64,000 bases of DNA from Silene latifolia. Taxonomy: Eukaryota > Streptophyta > Magnoliopsida > Caryophyllales > Caryophyllaceae. The notes beneath the pieces are model-generated. The model saw nothing but the letters and a program-made list of their open reading frames with translations, was not told the origin of the DNA and searched no databases. This document shows positions 23,254 through 33,902 of this stretch, one piece after another. Each line of letters opens with the position of its first letter. Position 1 is the stretch's first letter. Made by a program: the position numbers and the translations under genes. Where the stretch lies: positions 86,693,156 to 86,757,155 of the forward strand of contig NC_133532.1 in assembly GCF_048544455.1 (NCBI RefSeq). Reading direction: 5' to 3'.

Positions 23254-24285
23254 TATAATAACATGAAAAGACATATACCCAATTACTAGTGGCTCAAAGA
23301 ATAAAAAAGTAGTAACTAAAATAAGTAAGAACCAACAAACCTTCAATGGAATTGTATTTGATGCCCTTGTTTTAGAGCTATCTTGAGCTCAAGAGCCTTG
23401 TTCTCGATTAAACACGTCATCTGTTTGAGTGTACGATTAGTAAACAAATTTGACACTCATTTTGAAAATAGAATAAAAATAAGAACGCGAGCCTCATAAA
23501 GACGATGTTACTCTTACCCAAACTGTATAATCAAAATTCCATGACTCATTGGACCATTTCTCGCCCATTATCCACCATTCCTTCAGATGCCCGCAAAATC
23601 TGACGCCCTTATCAACACAATTGAATAACATGAACATATGATTGAAAAAACTAGCATAAAACTGAAGTAAAGAGGAAGTCATAAGACAAAACCTAACATA
23701 TAAGAACTTACACAAAGTACATAAGTGATTCAGATTTTAAAGGTTTAATAGAGAGAGGCAGATAAGAAAGAGGACAGATAGAAGAGGGAGAAGCGGAATG
23801 AGTTTGAGCTCAACTAACAACCTTGATTAAAACTCATGTCACCATTAGAAACAGCTCGAGAATTCCCAAAAGTTACAAACCCTAAGTTACTTAGATCTAA
23901 ACTTAACATCAAAAAATAAACTACTAAGCATAATAACAACTAATAAGTGGTAATTTAAGTAGACAAGAACAAATTAAACCTTAAACAACAACAATTAACA
24001 TTAAAAATTGAACTAGAATCAAACCTTAAAAACTAAGAGAATGGGAAAGAGGAAGAAATGAGGCATCCCTTGAAGCTCCGACAGGGGCAGATCACGTCTT
24101 CATGCCTACAAACAATAGAGATTAGTAGAAATTACATTAATTCCAAGCAATCCATGTCTTTGTCGGGTCTAGGTAGTGGGTCACTACATTCATATAATAA
24201 TCAAGCTCAGTTTGCAACATTTCCACAGTAAACTCTTTATCTGAAATTTGAAAAGAATAAATTGCTCGAAAACTCGAGTACTCAC

Positions 24286-24343
24286 AAACACTAGCTTACA
24301 ACATCTGATCCAAAAGTAGCTAAATTTGCGATCTTTCTCCAAT
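24286..24343 (-). pseudogene. Captured exon, Shaker-type K+ channel (after S4)
   Basis: 58 bp bounded on minus by an acceptor (TTGACAG|ATTGG) and a donor (GTTT|GTGAGT). Spliced to the upstream exon (24506-24674) it continues in phase and reads R-L-E-K-D-R-K-F-S-Y-F-W-I-R-C. This matches the segment following S4 in plant inward-rectifying channels of the AKT/KAT family. A further possible match, D-P-T-K-T-W-I, lies at about 24145-24170 on minus, in the expected downstream order. Confidence 0.7.
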
Positions 24344-24505
24344 CTGTCAATGTCCAAATAAAATTAGTTGATAACATACTCAAAGTCCATTTCCTTCTTT
24401 CTTTCTTTCTTTCCAAAGGGAGCATAAAATTATTACTACGACTATAGATTTTTAAATGTAATATGTAAATAATTACGGATTATAAAATAAAGTCGATGAA
24501 GTTAC

Positions 24506-24674
24506 CTGGAGAACATCTGACTAACTCTTCGAAGACGCCAAAGCCGGGGCATATTAAAAAGGCCATAAGCATGGATGTTATCAGGAAGTATTCTGCCCAC
24601 TAGTTCAGAAGGGATAGTTGATATGGTATCGAAAAGAAACCATATCAATTCCTTGAAGCCTTGAAGCTGCCAAG
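24506..24674 (-). pseudogene. Captured exon, Shaker-type K+ channel voltage sensor (S3-S4)
   Basis: 169 bp, open throughout, with acceptor GATTAG|CTTGG and donor TCCAG|GTAACT on minus. It reads W-F-L-F-D-T-I-S-T-I-P-S-E-L and then Y-G-L-F-N-M-P-R-L-W-R-L-R-R-V, the conserved S3-S4 region of plant AKT1/KAT1-type channels, including the arginine-rich voltage sensor. The pore (G-Y-G-D) and cyclic-nucleotide domains are absent. It lies inside the CACTA termini, so it is a transduplicated gene fragment rather than a working channel. The identification rests on recognising the motif. Confidence 0.75.
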
Positions 24675-25239
24675 CTAATCACAAACAACATTAATGTAAC
24701 AGAAATTAACCAACCTAAACCAACTAATCAAAATAGAAAACCCCAAATTTCACCTAACCCTAACCCTAAAACAATTCTCGATTTACATAAAAATTCATAC
24801 TAACAAATCAATTACTACACAAAATTGTTTGTAAACAACAATAATAAACCCTAATAAAAGAACTTATAACAAAAAAATCAAGTAAAAATTATACCAATAT
24901 CAAATTAGGAATTAGATGAGTATAAGAGAGTGCGACGGCGACACTGGGGTCGGCGGCGAGTCGTCGGCGGGTCGGCGATGGGACGGTGGTGTGGTGTGGT
25001 GTCGATTGAATGAGGGAATGGAGGAAAGCGAGTGTTAATTTTTGTTCGAAGGAATGATTGGGAAAGGGACTCCTGTGTCGCGTTGATGACTTAATATGTA
25101 AATGGTTGTATTTGCATCGGTTTCAGCTACACTTGATGCAAAAACGTAATATTAAATAAGTCGGTTTAGTAACATAACTGATGTATTTGATAAAATACAT
25201 CGGTTTTTCTGAGAACTGACGCATTTTATACGTTAGTTC

Positions 25240-25372
25240 CTTCCAAGAACTGACGCAAAAAACTTGACTATAGGGCGAAATTGTATTCCCGCCAAAAGTA
25301 AGTACTTTTTGCGTCAGTTTTTGTAGAATCGACGTAAATCGACTGACGAAATAGGTGTTTTTTCTACTAGTG
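25240..25372. mobile_element. 3' terminus of a second CACTA family
   Basis: Repeated ACTGACGCA motifs, then GTGTTTTTTCTACTAGTG ending at 25372, which is the reverse of a CACTAGTAGAAAA terminus. I did not find its partner end in the window. Confidence 0.6.
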
Positions 25373-25483
25373 ATTATATAGACATCGGTTTTTTTAGATC
25401 TCTGATGTCTATTATTTTGTACAACAGGTTTCTAAAACTCTGATGTTTATAAAGTGATGTCCATAACGCTTTTTGTAGTAGTG
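25373..25483. mobile_element. 3' terminus of a third CACTA family
   Basis: Short region with GACATCGGTTTTTT / CTGATGTC motifs ending in CTTTTTGTAGTAGTG at 25483. Its subterminal motif differs from those of the neighbouring ends. Partner end not found. Confidence 0.55.
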
Positions 25484-25705
25484 AATGTTGCTATTGTTGC
25501 TTAAAGTGTTGCGACAAAATGCAACATTTGTGTCAAAACGTTGCATTTATAACAATACAATGCAACACTTCTCTTAAAGTGATGCCCTATATCAATAAAA
25601 GCAACATTTTTGAATAAAGTGTTGCATGATTAACTAAAATGCAACATAAAAAACAAAGTGTTGCAGATGAAATGTTGCATTACATCAATTTTTGTAGTAG
25701 TGATG

Positions 25706-25863
25706 TTGTTGGTTTCGGCAGAAGTCATGGCGGATGCAGATTGATCGGCTTCTTGAGTTTCTGGTTGACGATTGATGGCACCTAAGGGATTCCTATTGAC
25801 ATAACGATAGGCGTCATAACTTCTCTTGGCAAGAGGTTGCACAAACAAAGGCAAGTGCGACAC
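25706..25863 (-). pseudogene. Gag N-terminal segment of copy Y
   Basis: Open frame beginning near 25863 and running into the CACTA element. Removing that element and one ATG restores continuity with the frame at 21624. The translation is Gln/Ala/Ser-rich before the insertion point (EADQSASAMTSAETNN). The start codon is uncertain. Confidence 0.6.
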
Positions 25864-26546
25864 ATATGTAGAAAAGGTAGTTTTGTCGTGAAGACACGAC
25901 GGTGTGACCAGGTTATGAGTTCATTAAAGATCGTGAATGACCTCTTGTGTCTGAACTCTTGGTGCATGACGTTGAACTTAGACTCAGGTATCCACTTTAG
26001 CATAGTGATGCCTAGACAGACGGCTTCTGACTCAGTTTGGATGTGCGTTACTGGCGTGACGCCGTTGGACAAGACATGTACACAAACTTGACCTTTGACC
26101 CGTAATTTAGGGGAAAGATGGGTTTAATACCCGAGAGGTTTTGACTCTCCTAACGCCATAATTGGAGATGTCTCGACAATTAGGCGACACGACCTAGACC
26201 AGAAGGTAGGCACTAACTTCTGCAGAGACTCGACGTTATCTAGACGACTTGACTTGAAATCAACTCGAGGCTGAATCAGAAAGGTGGACTGAAATTTTCG
26301 AAAATAGAAATTTTCAAAAAGGTTCATTTGTCGTTTTATGGACAGCTTCCGAAGAGTAGAGATCTCCGAAAGTCGATCAGTTGAAGAGTTGTCCTAAGTT
26401 TGTTTTCAAAAGATGGTTTGAGTTTTAAATTACGACGGCTCTGAAAACAAAGTGTTGTTTCCAAAGACAGTTTTTGAAATTCCGAATAATCACGGATTAG
26501 AAAATCGAGAATCGAATAATTTGGAATCGTCATCACAATGGCCATG

Positions 26547-27175
26547 AAAACGGTTAAGTTTATTTTCAGAGGATTTAAAATTGGGTTGAAAATTTGAAAA
26601 CGGTTAGATTTGTTTTCAAATAATTTGGAATCGGATTGAAATTTGAAAACGGTTAAATTTGTTTTCAAAGATTTGATTTTGAATTTGAAATTAGAAAACG
26701 GTTAGATTTGTTTTCAAACATTTGATTTTGGATTTGAAATTTGAAAACGGTTAGATTTGTTTTCAAAGATTTGATTTTGAATTGAAATTTGAAAACGGTT
26801 AGATTTGTTTTCAAAGATTTGATTTTGGATTTGAAATTTGAAAATGGTTAAATTTGTTTTCAAAGATTTGATTTTTGAATTGAAATTTTAAAACGGTTAA
26901 ATTTGTTTTCAAAGAATTTGAAATAGGATTTGAAATTTGAAAACAGTTAAATTTGTTTTCAAAGATTTGATTTTGAATTGAAATTTGAAAACGGTTAAAT
27001 TAGTTTTCAAATATTTGATTTTGAATTTAAATTTGAAAACGGTTAAATTAGTTTTCAAATATTTGATTTTGAATTGAAATTTGAAAACGGTTAAATTTGT
27101 TTTCAAATGATTTGAAATTGGATTTGAAATTTGAAAACGGATAAATTTGTTTTCAAAGATTTGAAATTGGAAATT
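26547..27175. repeat. Tandem array, 48-50 bp unit, about 13 copies
   Basis: Units containing GAAAACGGTTAAATTTGTTTT start near 26547, 26597, 26646, 26695, 26744, 26792, 26841, 26890, 26940, 26988, 27036, 27084 and 27134. Located in the leader of copy Y. Confidence 0.9.
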
Positions 27176-27184
27176 GTGAGGATT

Positions 27185-27815
27185 GAAGTTGTCATTACGA
27201 CGGGTTAGAAAACCGTTTTAACCTTTGAAAGACGGTATGCAAAATGAAAATTGCGAGAATTGAAATCGTCATTACGACGGCTTAGAAAAGCCAAATTTGA
27301 TTTCGAAAACGACATTTAAAATTTTGGAAAGTTGTACGGGTTAAAATCATCATTACGCCGGTTTGAAAAACGTTTCTGTTTAAAAATTGATTTTGAATTT
27401 TGAAAATTCGAGGGTAGAATTCGTCATTACGACGGCGTAAAAGGTCGCTTTGAGAATGCAACGGTCGGCGGCAGACCGAGTTTTGAAACGGCCATTATGA
27501 CGATGTAAAAGGGGATTTTGAAATGGTTTGTGAAAACCAAGGTTTAAAATTGTCATTACAACGGTATAAAAAGGTGCATTTGAAATGGTTATAAAAACAG
27601 GGTTTTGAAATGGCCATTATAACGGCATAAAAAGGTGCTTAGAAACGGTTGTAAAAACCGGGTTTGAAAATCGTCATTACGACGGCCTAGAAAGGTGTGT
27701 TGAAATTTTTGTAGAAAACCGGATTTGAAAATCGTTATTACGACGGCCTAGAAAGGCGTGCAACGGTCGGTGAAAGACCGAGGTTTGAAACGGCCATTAT
27801 AACGGCGCGAAATGT
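27185..27815. repeat. Second leader array, CATTACGACGG motif, about 10 copies
   Basis: Degenerate units of roughly 60-80 bp, each with a form of TCATTACGACGGC followed by a purine-rich stretch (starts near 27192, 27268, 27345, 27424, 27492, 27552, 27612, 27673, 27734 and 27793). Confidence 0.8.
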
Positions 27816-28270
27816 GTTTTTTTGTGAAAGATTGAAATGACACGGAAGGACTTATGATCACATAACACATAAGCACTCACAGTTCATTATATTATGCATA
27901 ATGCTGACACGGGTTTTGGCTTAATAGGGTGGGTTACACACCAAGCAATCCAACCCGGATTTGCGAGAGGGATACCAATCCAAAAAAAATGTGTAAGGAG
28001 GGTGCCCTAGCCTCGTGCTCGAAGATGATGAAAGCTCTTTGACGAAACAGAAATGTGTAACGTCAAAGGTATACTTGACTCAATCGGGATTCGAAACGCG
28101 GGGATGAGAAAACTCACGCCGATGGGACGAGCCAATTGGTCGATAAAGGTTAAGTTGTGGGCCCGGACAAGGAACCCGACTTATGACCGTAATATCAATT
28201 AATGCACTTTAACCACAGCCTCATTCGAGTTTCACCTCTAAGGATCACAAAGACACAAGTGTCCTAGTAA

Positions 28271-28288
28271 TCCCCAGCGGAGTCGCCA
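28271..28288 (-). promoter_or_regulatory. Primer binding site, tRNA-Arg type (copy Y)
   Basis: On minus TGGCGACTCCGCTGGGGA, the complement of the 3' end of plant tRNA-Arg(ACG) as I recall it (…CCCCAGCGGAGTCGCCA). It lies three bases inside the LTR end. tRNA-Arg priming is reported for Ogre-type elements. Confidence 0.85.
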
Positions 28289-28291
28289 AAC

Positions 28292-30923
28292 TGTGGACAT
28301 GGGCCACGTCTCGGTCTGCGGATTTAGGCCGCCTACCGGTCCGTAGTCACGCGCCACCTACACTCCAAGCCAATCCGTGGACATGCAGCGGTCTAAAAAG
28401 CCACGCTCGGCGGCGTAAAAATGCTTTCGACCGGATCGCTTTAGATCGGTCGGTTTCGTCTCGGTAAAGGTCTCGAAATGATACAGAGATGTTCGGAGTC
28501 GCCACCAAGCATTTGTGGGATGCTTGGAACCCGTTCGAAATCCACTTTATACCTCGGTCAAACGAAGCACAAAGCAGGGTTTGACATAGGTACTAAAGAT
28601 AAGAACTCGTCCCCCTTTTAACATTCTATGCCTAAAATGACTCTCGTACGCCCTGGATAAGGCCATCCACTATCCAAAGGTTCTGAGTAAGGGGTGAGGG
28701 TACGTATTGGGAAGCCCTTTAATCGGACACCCAATCCCGCCCGCGTTAGCGGCCTCTACTGATCGATTGTGGTTGTTTAAGTGCAAAAGTTGATAAAACG
28801 GTGTAAATGCATGAATGCACATCCAAAAGTGTTAACCTAACATGTGAGCTTTCTAAGTCGGTTTGTTAATCCAAATATCAAGCATAAGATGTCAAGTTGG
28901 ATTTAGATTGATTTACATGTGAAAGCGGAAATTAAGCATCCATTTACCAAGTTCGGGTTATTATGATGCTTAACACGATCCATTTATTGAAAAAGAGTGT
29001 TTAAAAGACAAAGTGTAAAAATGCCAACTTGTCAATCTGATCCGTCATGTATTCGGATTAACCGTAATCGGGATCGTCCTAGACAAGTATCAAAATGAGA
29101 CAGAACAGTGCCAGGCAGTCCCATTGGGGCGCGAGCCTGTTGGCGAGGGAATGGTACCTGTCCAGGTTTTGAAATATGAAAGCAGAGGGCCTCTTGAGGC
29201 GCGAGCCATGGGGCGAACCAAGAGGCATCTCCTGGTTGTTAAAAAGGTTGTTTAAAACCGTTTTTTGTGATTAATGATTTGCAAGTATTGTTTGCATGAC
29301 TCGGAATAATTACTATTATGTTAGTAATATTCGTTGTCGGATTTGCATGTTTGAAAAGTATAATAAAATGGTAAAAGGAAAATGTTTGATTTGAACTAAT
29401 TTTGTTAAGTTCAATTATTTGTAATTAGTCATGTTTGTCATCGTACTCGGATTAAACCGACATGGTATAAAGAACCAAGGATGATTTATGTAATTGTCAA
29501 AATATGTTTAACATAAAAATGCATTAAAATGGTAAATAAAAGAAAAGAATTTCTTTTAAAATGTAATTAACCAATTAATATCACCGAGTCACGGATTAAA
29601 CCGTCATGATATTAGGAACCAAGGGTGATTATGATTTATGGCTAAAATGTTTGTAATAAAAATGATTTGAAACATTTGAAATGGTAAAAACCGTAAAAGG
29701 AAAGAAGTAAAAATAAAAGAAAGTGTTGAAGGAAAGACGAACTCAAACACGGATGAGTCTGACCGAGACACCCACAAGAGGCGCGAGCAACCCTGCATAG
29801 CAAGGAGCTTCAGTCTCAGGCCAAAACTCGGTTTTGGCTCGTCGAACCTATGTTTGAATCGTGTTATGCATTGTTCATGCTTATGAACTCATAAAAACAG
29901 TAAATACATGAAATAAATGAGATATTTACACCCACAAACTTACGTATATTGATGTTTGCGTGGTAGACGACTTTAGAGACGGTTTTCTCGTAGTGACTAC
30001 TCGCGATCAAAGAAGTTTAAAAGAGTGCCTTAAAAAAGGATTTTGTTTTGAAAATTAGTTGAAAATATGTTAATTAAAACATGTTGATTGATGAATTGAG
30101 TTGGTCAAATGGGTCGGTCGAATTCACGGCGACGGTACCAAACAAAATGTGTAAGGCTTGTGTTTACGATTGGTAGGTCGTAAACACGTGCCGATTTTGT
30201 GACTTAGGAAGTCGGGTCTAGATGTTTAAGAGAGAGGTGAGGGGGCGGACACTCGCGTGAAGATTATGGTGTGTGATGGTGGGTATTTATATTGAAATGT
30301 GGGATGGTAAGTCGGTTGATTTTGCTTGGAGGCTAAGGAGACACCCCATTGAGGCGCGAGCCACCCCGTGACTCAATGGGGTGTACTGTCCCTTTCGCAA
30401 ATTTGGATTTTGCATTTGTTCTAACCAATGTTTTGTTGGTTGTGATTTGTGGTCTTTGAGGTTTTCTTAGCCATGTAAGCTTCCTCTTAGGTGATATTTG
30501 GGGTAGGTATTTTGTGTCTTTGACTCGGGTTTGACCCGTGTGAGTCGGGATTTGAATTTCGAGTCGGTTTTTGGCTCGGTGTCGGTTTTGACTCTAAATA
30601 AGGTCATTTTAATGGAAATGACATGATGAAGACATTCATGGCATTATTTTTGACATCCGAGATTTGGGTTGACTCGGGTTGACTCAGGTTGACTCGAGTT
30701 GCGGGTTTCTAAGTCGGTTTTGGGTCCGAAGACGGTTTTAACTCTAAATAGTGTTATTTTAATGCAAATGAAGTTAGAAAACTTTTGAAATCATTTTTCA
30801 TATCCGAGTAGTGCATTAAACCGTCTCATATATATCCAATCCACGCACGCATATCAAAAACACGTTATAGTCCGATCATCATCGGGTGGTTTTTGGAAGG
30901 TGCAGATACTGGGTATCTACACA
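28292..30923 (-). repeat. 5' LTR of Retand-like copy Y
   Basis: 2632 bp, TGTGGACA...ATCTACACA. The primer site beside 28292 shows it serves the minus-strand element to the left. It is related to LTR X only in blocks. GGCGCGAGCC-like words recur (about 29130, 29200, 29780 and 30353). No gene is visible inside. Confidence 0.8.
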
Positions 30924-31468
30924 CTGTCCCCGGGACCACAAACCTTTCAAAATTCGATTTTCAAGACGTACGATTTGAATTTCAATAACCGTCTTTGGAA
31001 ACAGCACATTTTTTTCAAAGCCGCCGCAACTCGAACTCAAACCGTCTTTTGAAAACAAACATAAGACAACGTTTCAGCTAACCGAGTTTCGAAGATCGCT
31101 ATTCTTCAGAAGCCGCCCATAAAGCGACAAATGAATCTTTTAGAAAATCTCTATTTTCGAAAATTTCAGTCCACCATTCCAATTCCGCCACGTGTTTATC
31201 GAGTCGAAGCAAGCATACTTATGGGTCTTTACTTATGAGTCGTCTAAAATCGAGACTTGTTCAACGGCCTCACGCCACTACGTTGAACGCGAGTCAAAAT
31301 CCGGTCAACACTGTCACATCATAAATCGAGTCAGCACCGAGGCACCACACACGGTATCCCTTATCTTGTTGAGTCTGAATTGTTTTGTTGTCTTTTGTGT
31401 TGTCTGCGTTTAGTCGTTAAACCGTGTCGGATTGGGTTGTAACGTGAGCCGTTTTCTGCGTCAGAGCC

Positions 31469-32635
31469 ATGGCCCATTCCTCAGCACCGTCCAACAACAA
31501 CGATGCCAACATGGATCTCACGACTGCTCAACTAACCAACCTACTCACTGCTCTTAACGTCACCCTGGACCGTGTCAAGACCCGTATCGACACCTTGGAA
31601 AATAAGGAAACCGGAGAACACAACACTCCGCCTTTGACTGAAACCGAGAAAAGGCTCAGACTCAAGAAGAACAACTCCTAGCCTGTGGTAACAACATCCA
31701 TCTTGAGAACAATCGAAGATTCGAACCCGTTGGGGATCAACTACCCGACAATTTTACCCTAACTGATGTACCCAAGTTTAAGGGAGTGGAGGACCCGCTC
31801 AACCACATTCGAGCCTTCAAGGATTACATGTCTATCAAGGGGGTCAAACAAGAACTCTTCACCCGGATCTTTCCGTCATTCCTGGAACCAATTCCTCGCC
31901 AATGGTATTATTCCATCGACCCCAAGAGCATTACTACTTGGGACGAAGTCACCGTAGAATTTGCTAAACAGTACGCCGACAACGTCGAGATCCAAGCCAA
32001 CACCCGCACCCTTGAGGTCCTGACTCAGAATGATAAGGAAAGGTTCACAGAATTCCTAACCCGTTGGAGGAGGGTAAGCACTCAATTGGTCGATGTTTGA
32101 GTGAATCAACTCGGTGGAGAAGTTTGTTAACAACCTCTCGCCCGTTTATGCCAACCTCGCGAGATATCAAAACATCAAAACTTTCCAGGACTTACAAATC
32201 CTCGGAACCCGCATTGAAGACGACCTCCTCAAAGGTGTCCTAGCCAAAACCACTGGTAGAGGCTATCAAGGATCTACATCAACTGGATCTCGCCCCTATG
32301 GTCAGACAACCAAAATCGATTAGGTCAACCTCCTCGAACCAACCACAAAGAAAACTGAGCGTCCTCAAAGGGTATTCACAAACTTGGGGACAACCTATGC
32401 CAGTGCCCTAAAAAGACTCATGGACTAATGGAAACTAGAGCGATTTGGGCCCACTCCGGATCTACCCGAGGCCAAGAAAACCCTTTTATGGAATCTCAAT
32501 GCCTACTGCCAATACCACCAGGGTAAAGGTCATGACACGGAGGCCTAATTTAAACTGAAGCAAGCCATTCAAGATATGATTGAGAAAGGGGAACTACCTT
32601 TACCTCAACCCACGAAACGAAACAACAAGACAAAC
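31469..32635 (+). pseudogene. Gypsy gag of copy W, broken
   Basis: Starts MAHSSAPSNNN; a coiled segment (LLTALNVTLDRVKTRIDTLE) is followed by a frame break near 31680. The gag core then runs from 31740 to 32323 (V-P-K-F-K-G-V-E-D-P, YYSIDPKSI, F-A-K-Q-Y-A-D-NVEIQ, F-L-T-R-W-R). A stop at 32098 and others follow. The F-T-N-L-G-T-T-Y cassette and the knuckle C-Q-Y-H-Q-G-K-G-H lie at 32370-32545, with a stop in place of the last Cys. Its order matches the gag of X. It would make the particle protein; several stops disable it. Confidence 0.8.
32631..32635. repeat. Target-site duplication of the copia element (left)
   Basis: CAAAC before the LTR start; repeated at 41691-41695. Confidence 0.9.
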
Positions 32636-33887
32636 TGTTGGGAAATGTGTCCTCAACAATGGTGCGATCACATGATTTAAATATCATTATTAAATCTCAT
32701 TTTATAGAATACAATTGGGAAGTATTTTTTACCACAATCGGTCAACATATATCGGTAATGATTGGTGACTAGAGTTTGACATTACTTGTCGTGCGACGGT
32801 GGTGATCGATTGACCCCTAGGTCATACCTATAGGGCAACACTCTTAATTGATCATTTAATTAATCGTATAATGTTACGAGTTAATTAAATTACTTGAAAA
32901 ATTGACGGACGATTTTGGAAGTAAAATTTACGTATCACATTGAAATGTGATTAAATGAGATATGGTCTGAGTAATCGAATTGTATCATTACTCGGATGAA
33001 ATTATTGTTTAAAGAAACAATTGGATTTGAATGAATTATTATAAATATGATTTATAAATTGGTAAAATATTTTGGCACAGGTAATTATGAATTACTAAGT
33101 TGATTTTTGTATATGACGTATTTTTATTAATACGTTGATTTTTAATATGTTAAAAATACATAACAAATTTATGTCACATATGACATGTGACATATTGACA
33201 TTTGACAAAAATAATATGGATCCCATATTATCATATGTGCCGAAAATGGGAGGTGGTTTAAACAAATATTGTGTTTGTTTAAATTAGTGGTAAGCATAAT
33301 GATGATTAACCTAATTCTAGCCATGCACCCTACACATTATTGTAAAGAACAAATTGTGCATGCATTGGCCCTTTATCCTCCACCCTACCCGGTTTTCCAT
33401 TGAAAAGAACAAGGGTTCTTTTGCTTATTTTAATTATCATTCACCATATGAATGTGTGGGTGATTATTATTATTCATTCACTTGATAAAAATTATTTTTA
33501 GAGAGATAAAAATAACACTCTTCCTCTCCTCTTCTCCTACCCGGTTTTAGGAGCCAAAACCAAACAATTTTTGGTTCAATTTTTCACAAGATTAATATTG
33601 TACTAGCTCATATAATATTAATTAGATTAAGAGTTAGCTTTGGGTATTATTCCTAAGGAGAGATCCTACACTTGGATCTTGTTTCTTCCATTAAAGGAAA
33701 GCTCAAGAACAAAAGAAAAGGAGATTTCTTTTGTGCCCATAAAACCGACACTTCCATTGTAAGAACATGATTTCTTCTCTATTATGTTTATTTGTTTGCA
33801 TGCATAAAATCCATGTTTAATTTTATGACAAATTAATTTTAACATATATGAGTATGTTATTATGTATATAGATCTACATTTCCTTCA
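32636..33887 (+). repeat. 5' LTR of the copia element
   Basis: 1252 bp, TG...CA ends. Near-identical to 40437-41690, except for clustered differences at about 32731-32745, 32766, 32788 and 32805-32815. Confidence 0.93.
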
Positions 33888-33889
33888 AT

Positions 33890-33902
33890 TGGTATCAGAG
33901 CC
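33890..33902 (+). promoter_or_regulatory. Primer binding site, tRNA-iMet
   Basis: TGGTATCAGAGCC two bases after the LTR, the standard plant copia primer site complementary to initiator tRNA-Met. Confidence 0.92.

Larger units (their letters stand above)
21626..25702. mobile_element. Non-autonomous CACTA (En/Spm-type) element with captured sequence
   Basis: 4.08 kb element with inverted ends CACTACTACA (21626) and TGTAGTAGTG (ending 25702) and a 3 bp target duplication (ATG). Both subterminal zones are packed with TGCAACACTT/AAGTGTTGCA motifs, as expected for transposase-binding subterminal repeats. No TNPD-type transposase is seen. Inside are a Stowaway-like MITE, two exons resembling a Shaker K+ channel gene, a GC-rich first-exon-like tract (24930-25010) and the 3' ends of two further CACTA families (ending 25372 and 25483). 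It interrupts the gag of copy Y, and the flanking gag frame is continuous across the target site. Confidence 0.85.
25703..28291 (-). mobile_element. Retand-like copy Y, gag start and leader
   Basis: From the primer site at 28288 down to the CACTA insertion. The leader (28270-25870) carries two tandem arrays. The gag N-terminus lies at 25863-25706 and continues at 21624. A Tat-type leader of over 2 kb is long but not unusual for the group. Confidence 0.75.
30924..32635 (+). mobile_element. Retand-like copy W, left part (plus strand)
   Basis: Gypsy element in the opposite orientation to X, Y and Z. The leader (30924-31468) resembles the inverted leader of Y near 26100-26450, and is followed by gag. 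No LTR or primer site is found at its 5' side, so it is truncated at 30924. The copia element is inserted at 32636, and W resumes at 41691. Confidence 0.75.

Noticed and set aside
23494..23715. 73-codon minus frame in the CACTA element as another captured exon
   Set aside because: It has a donor-like GTAAGAG at one end, but I recognise no protein family, so it is not listed as a gene.
28271..28288. Possible tRNA gene 3' end
   Set aside because: Only the last 18 bases of a tRNA are matched, and they sit beside an LTR: a primer binding site. The same holds for 4797-4814, 51908-51925 and 33890-33902.
13775..30923. LTR X and LTR Y as the two LTRs of one element
   Set aside because: They share only blocks of similarity and differ in length (3259 and 2632 bp). 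Each has its own minus-strand primer site on its left side.
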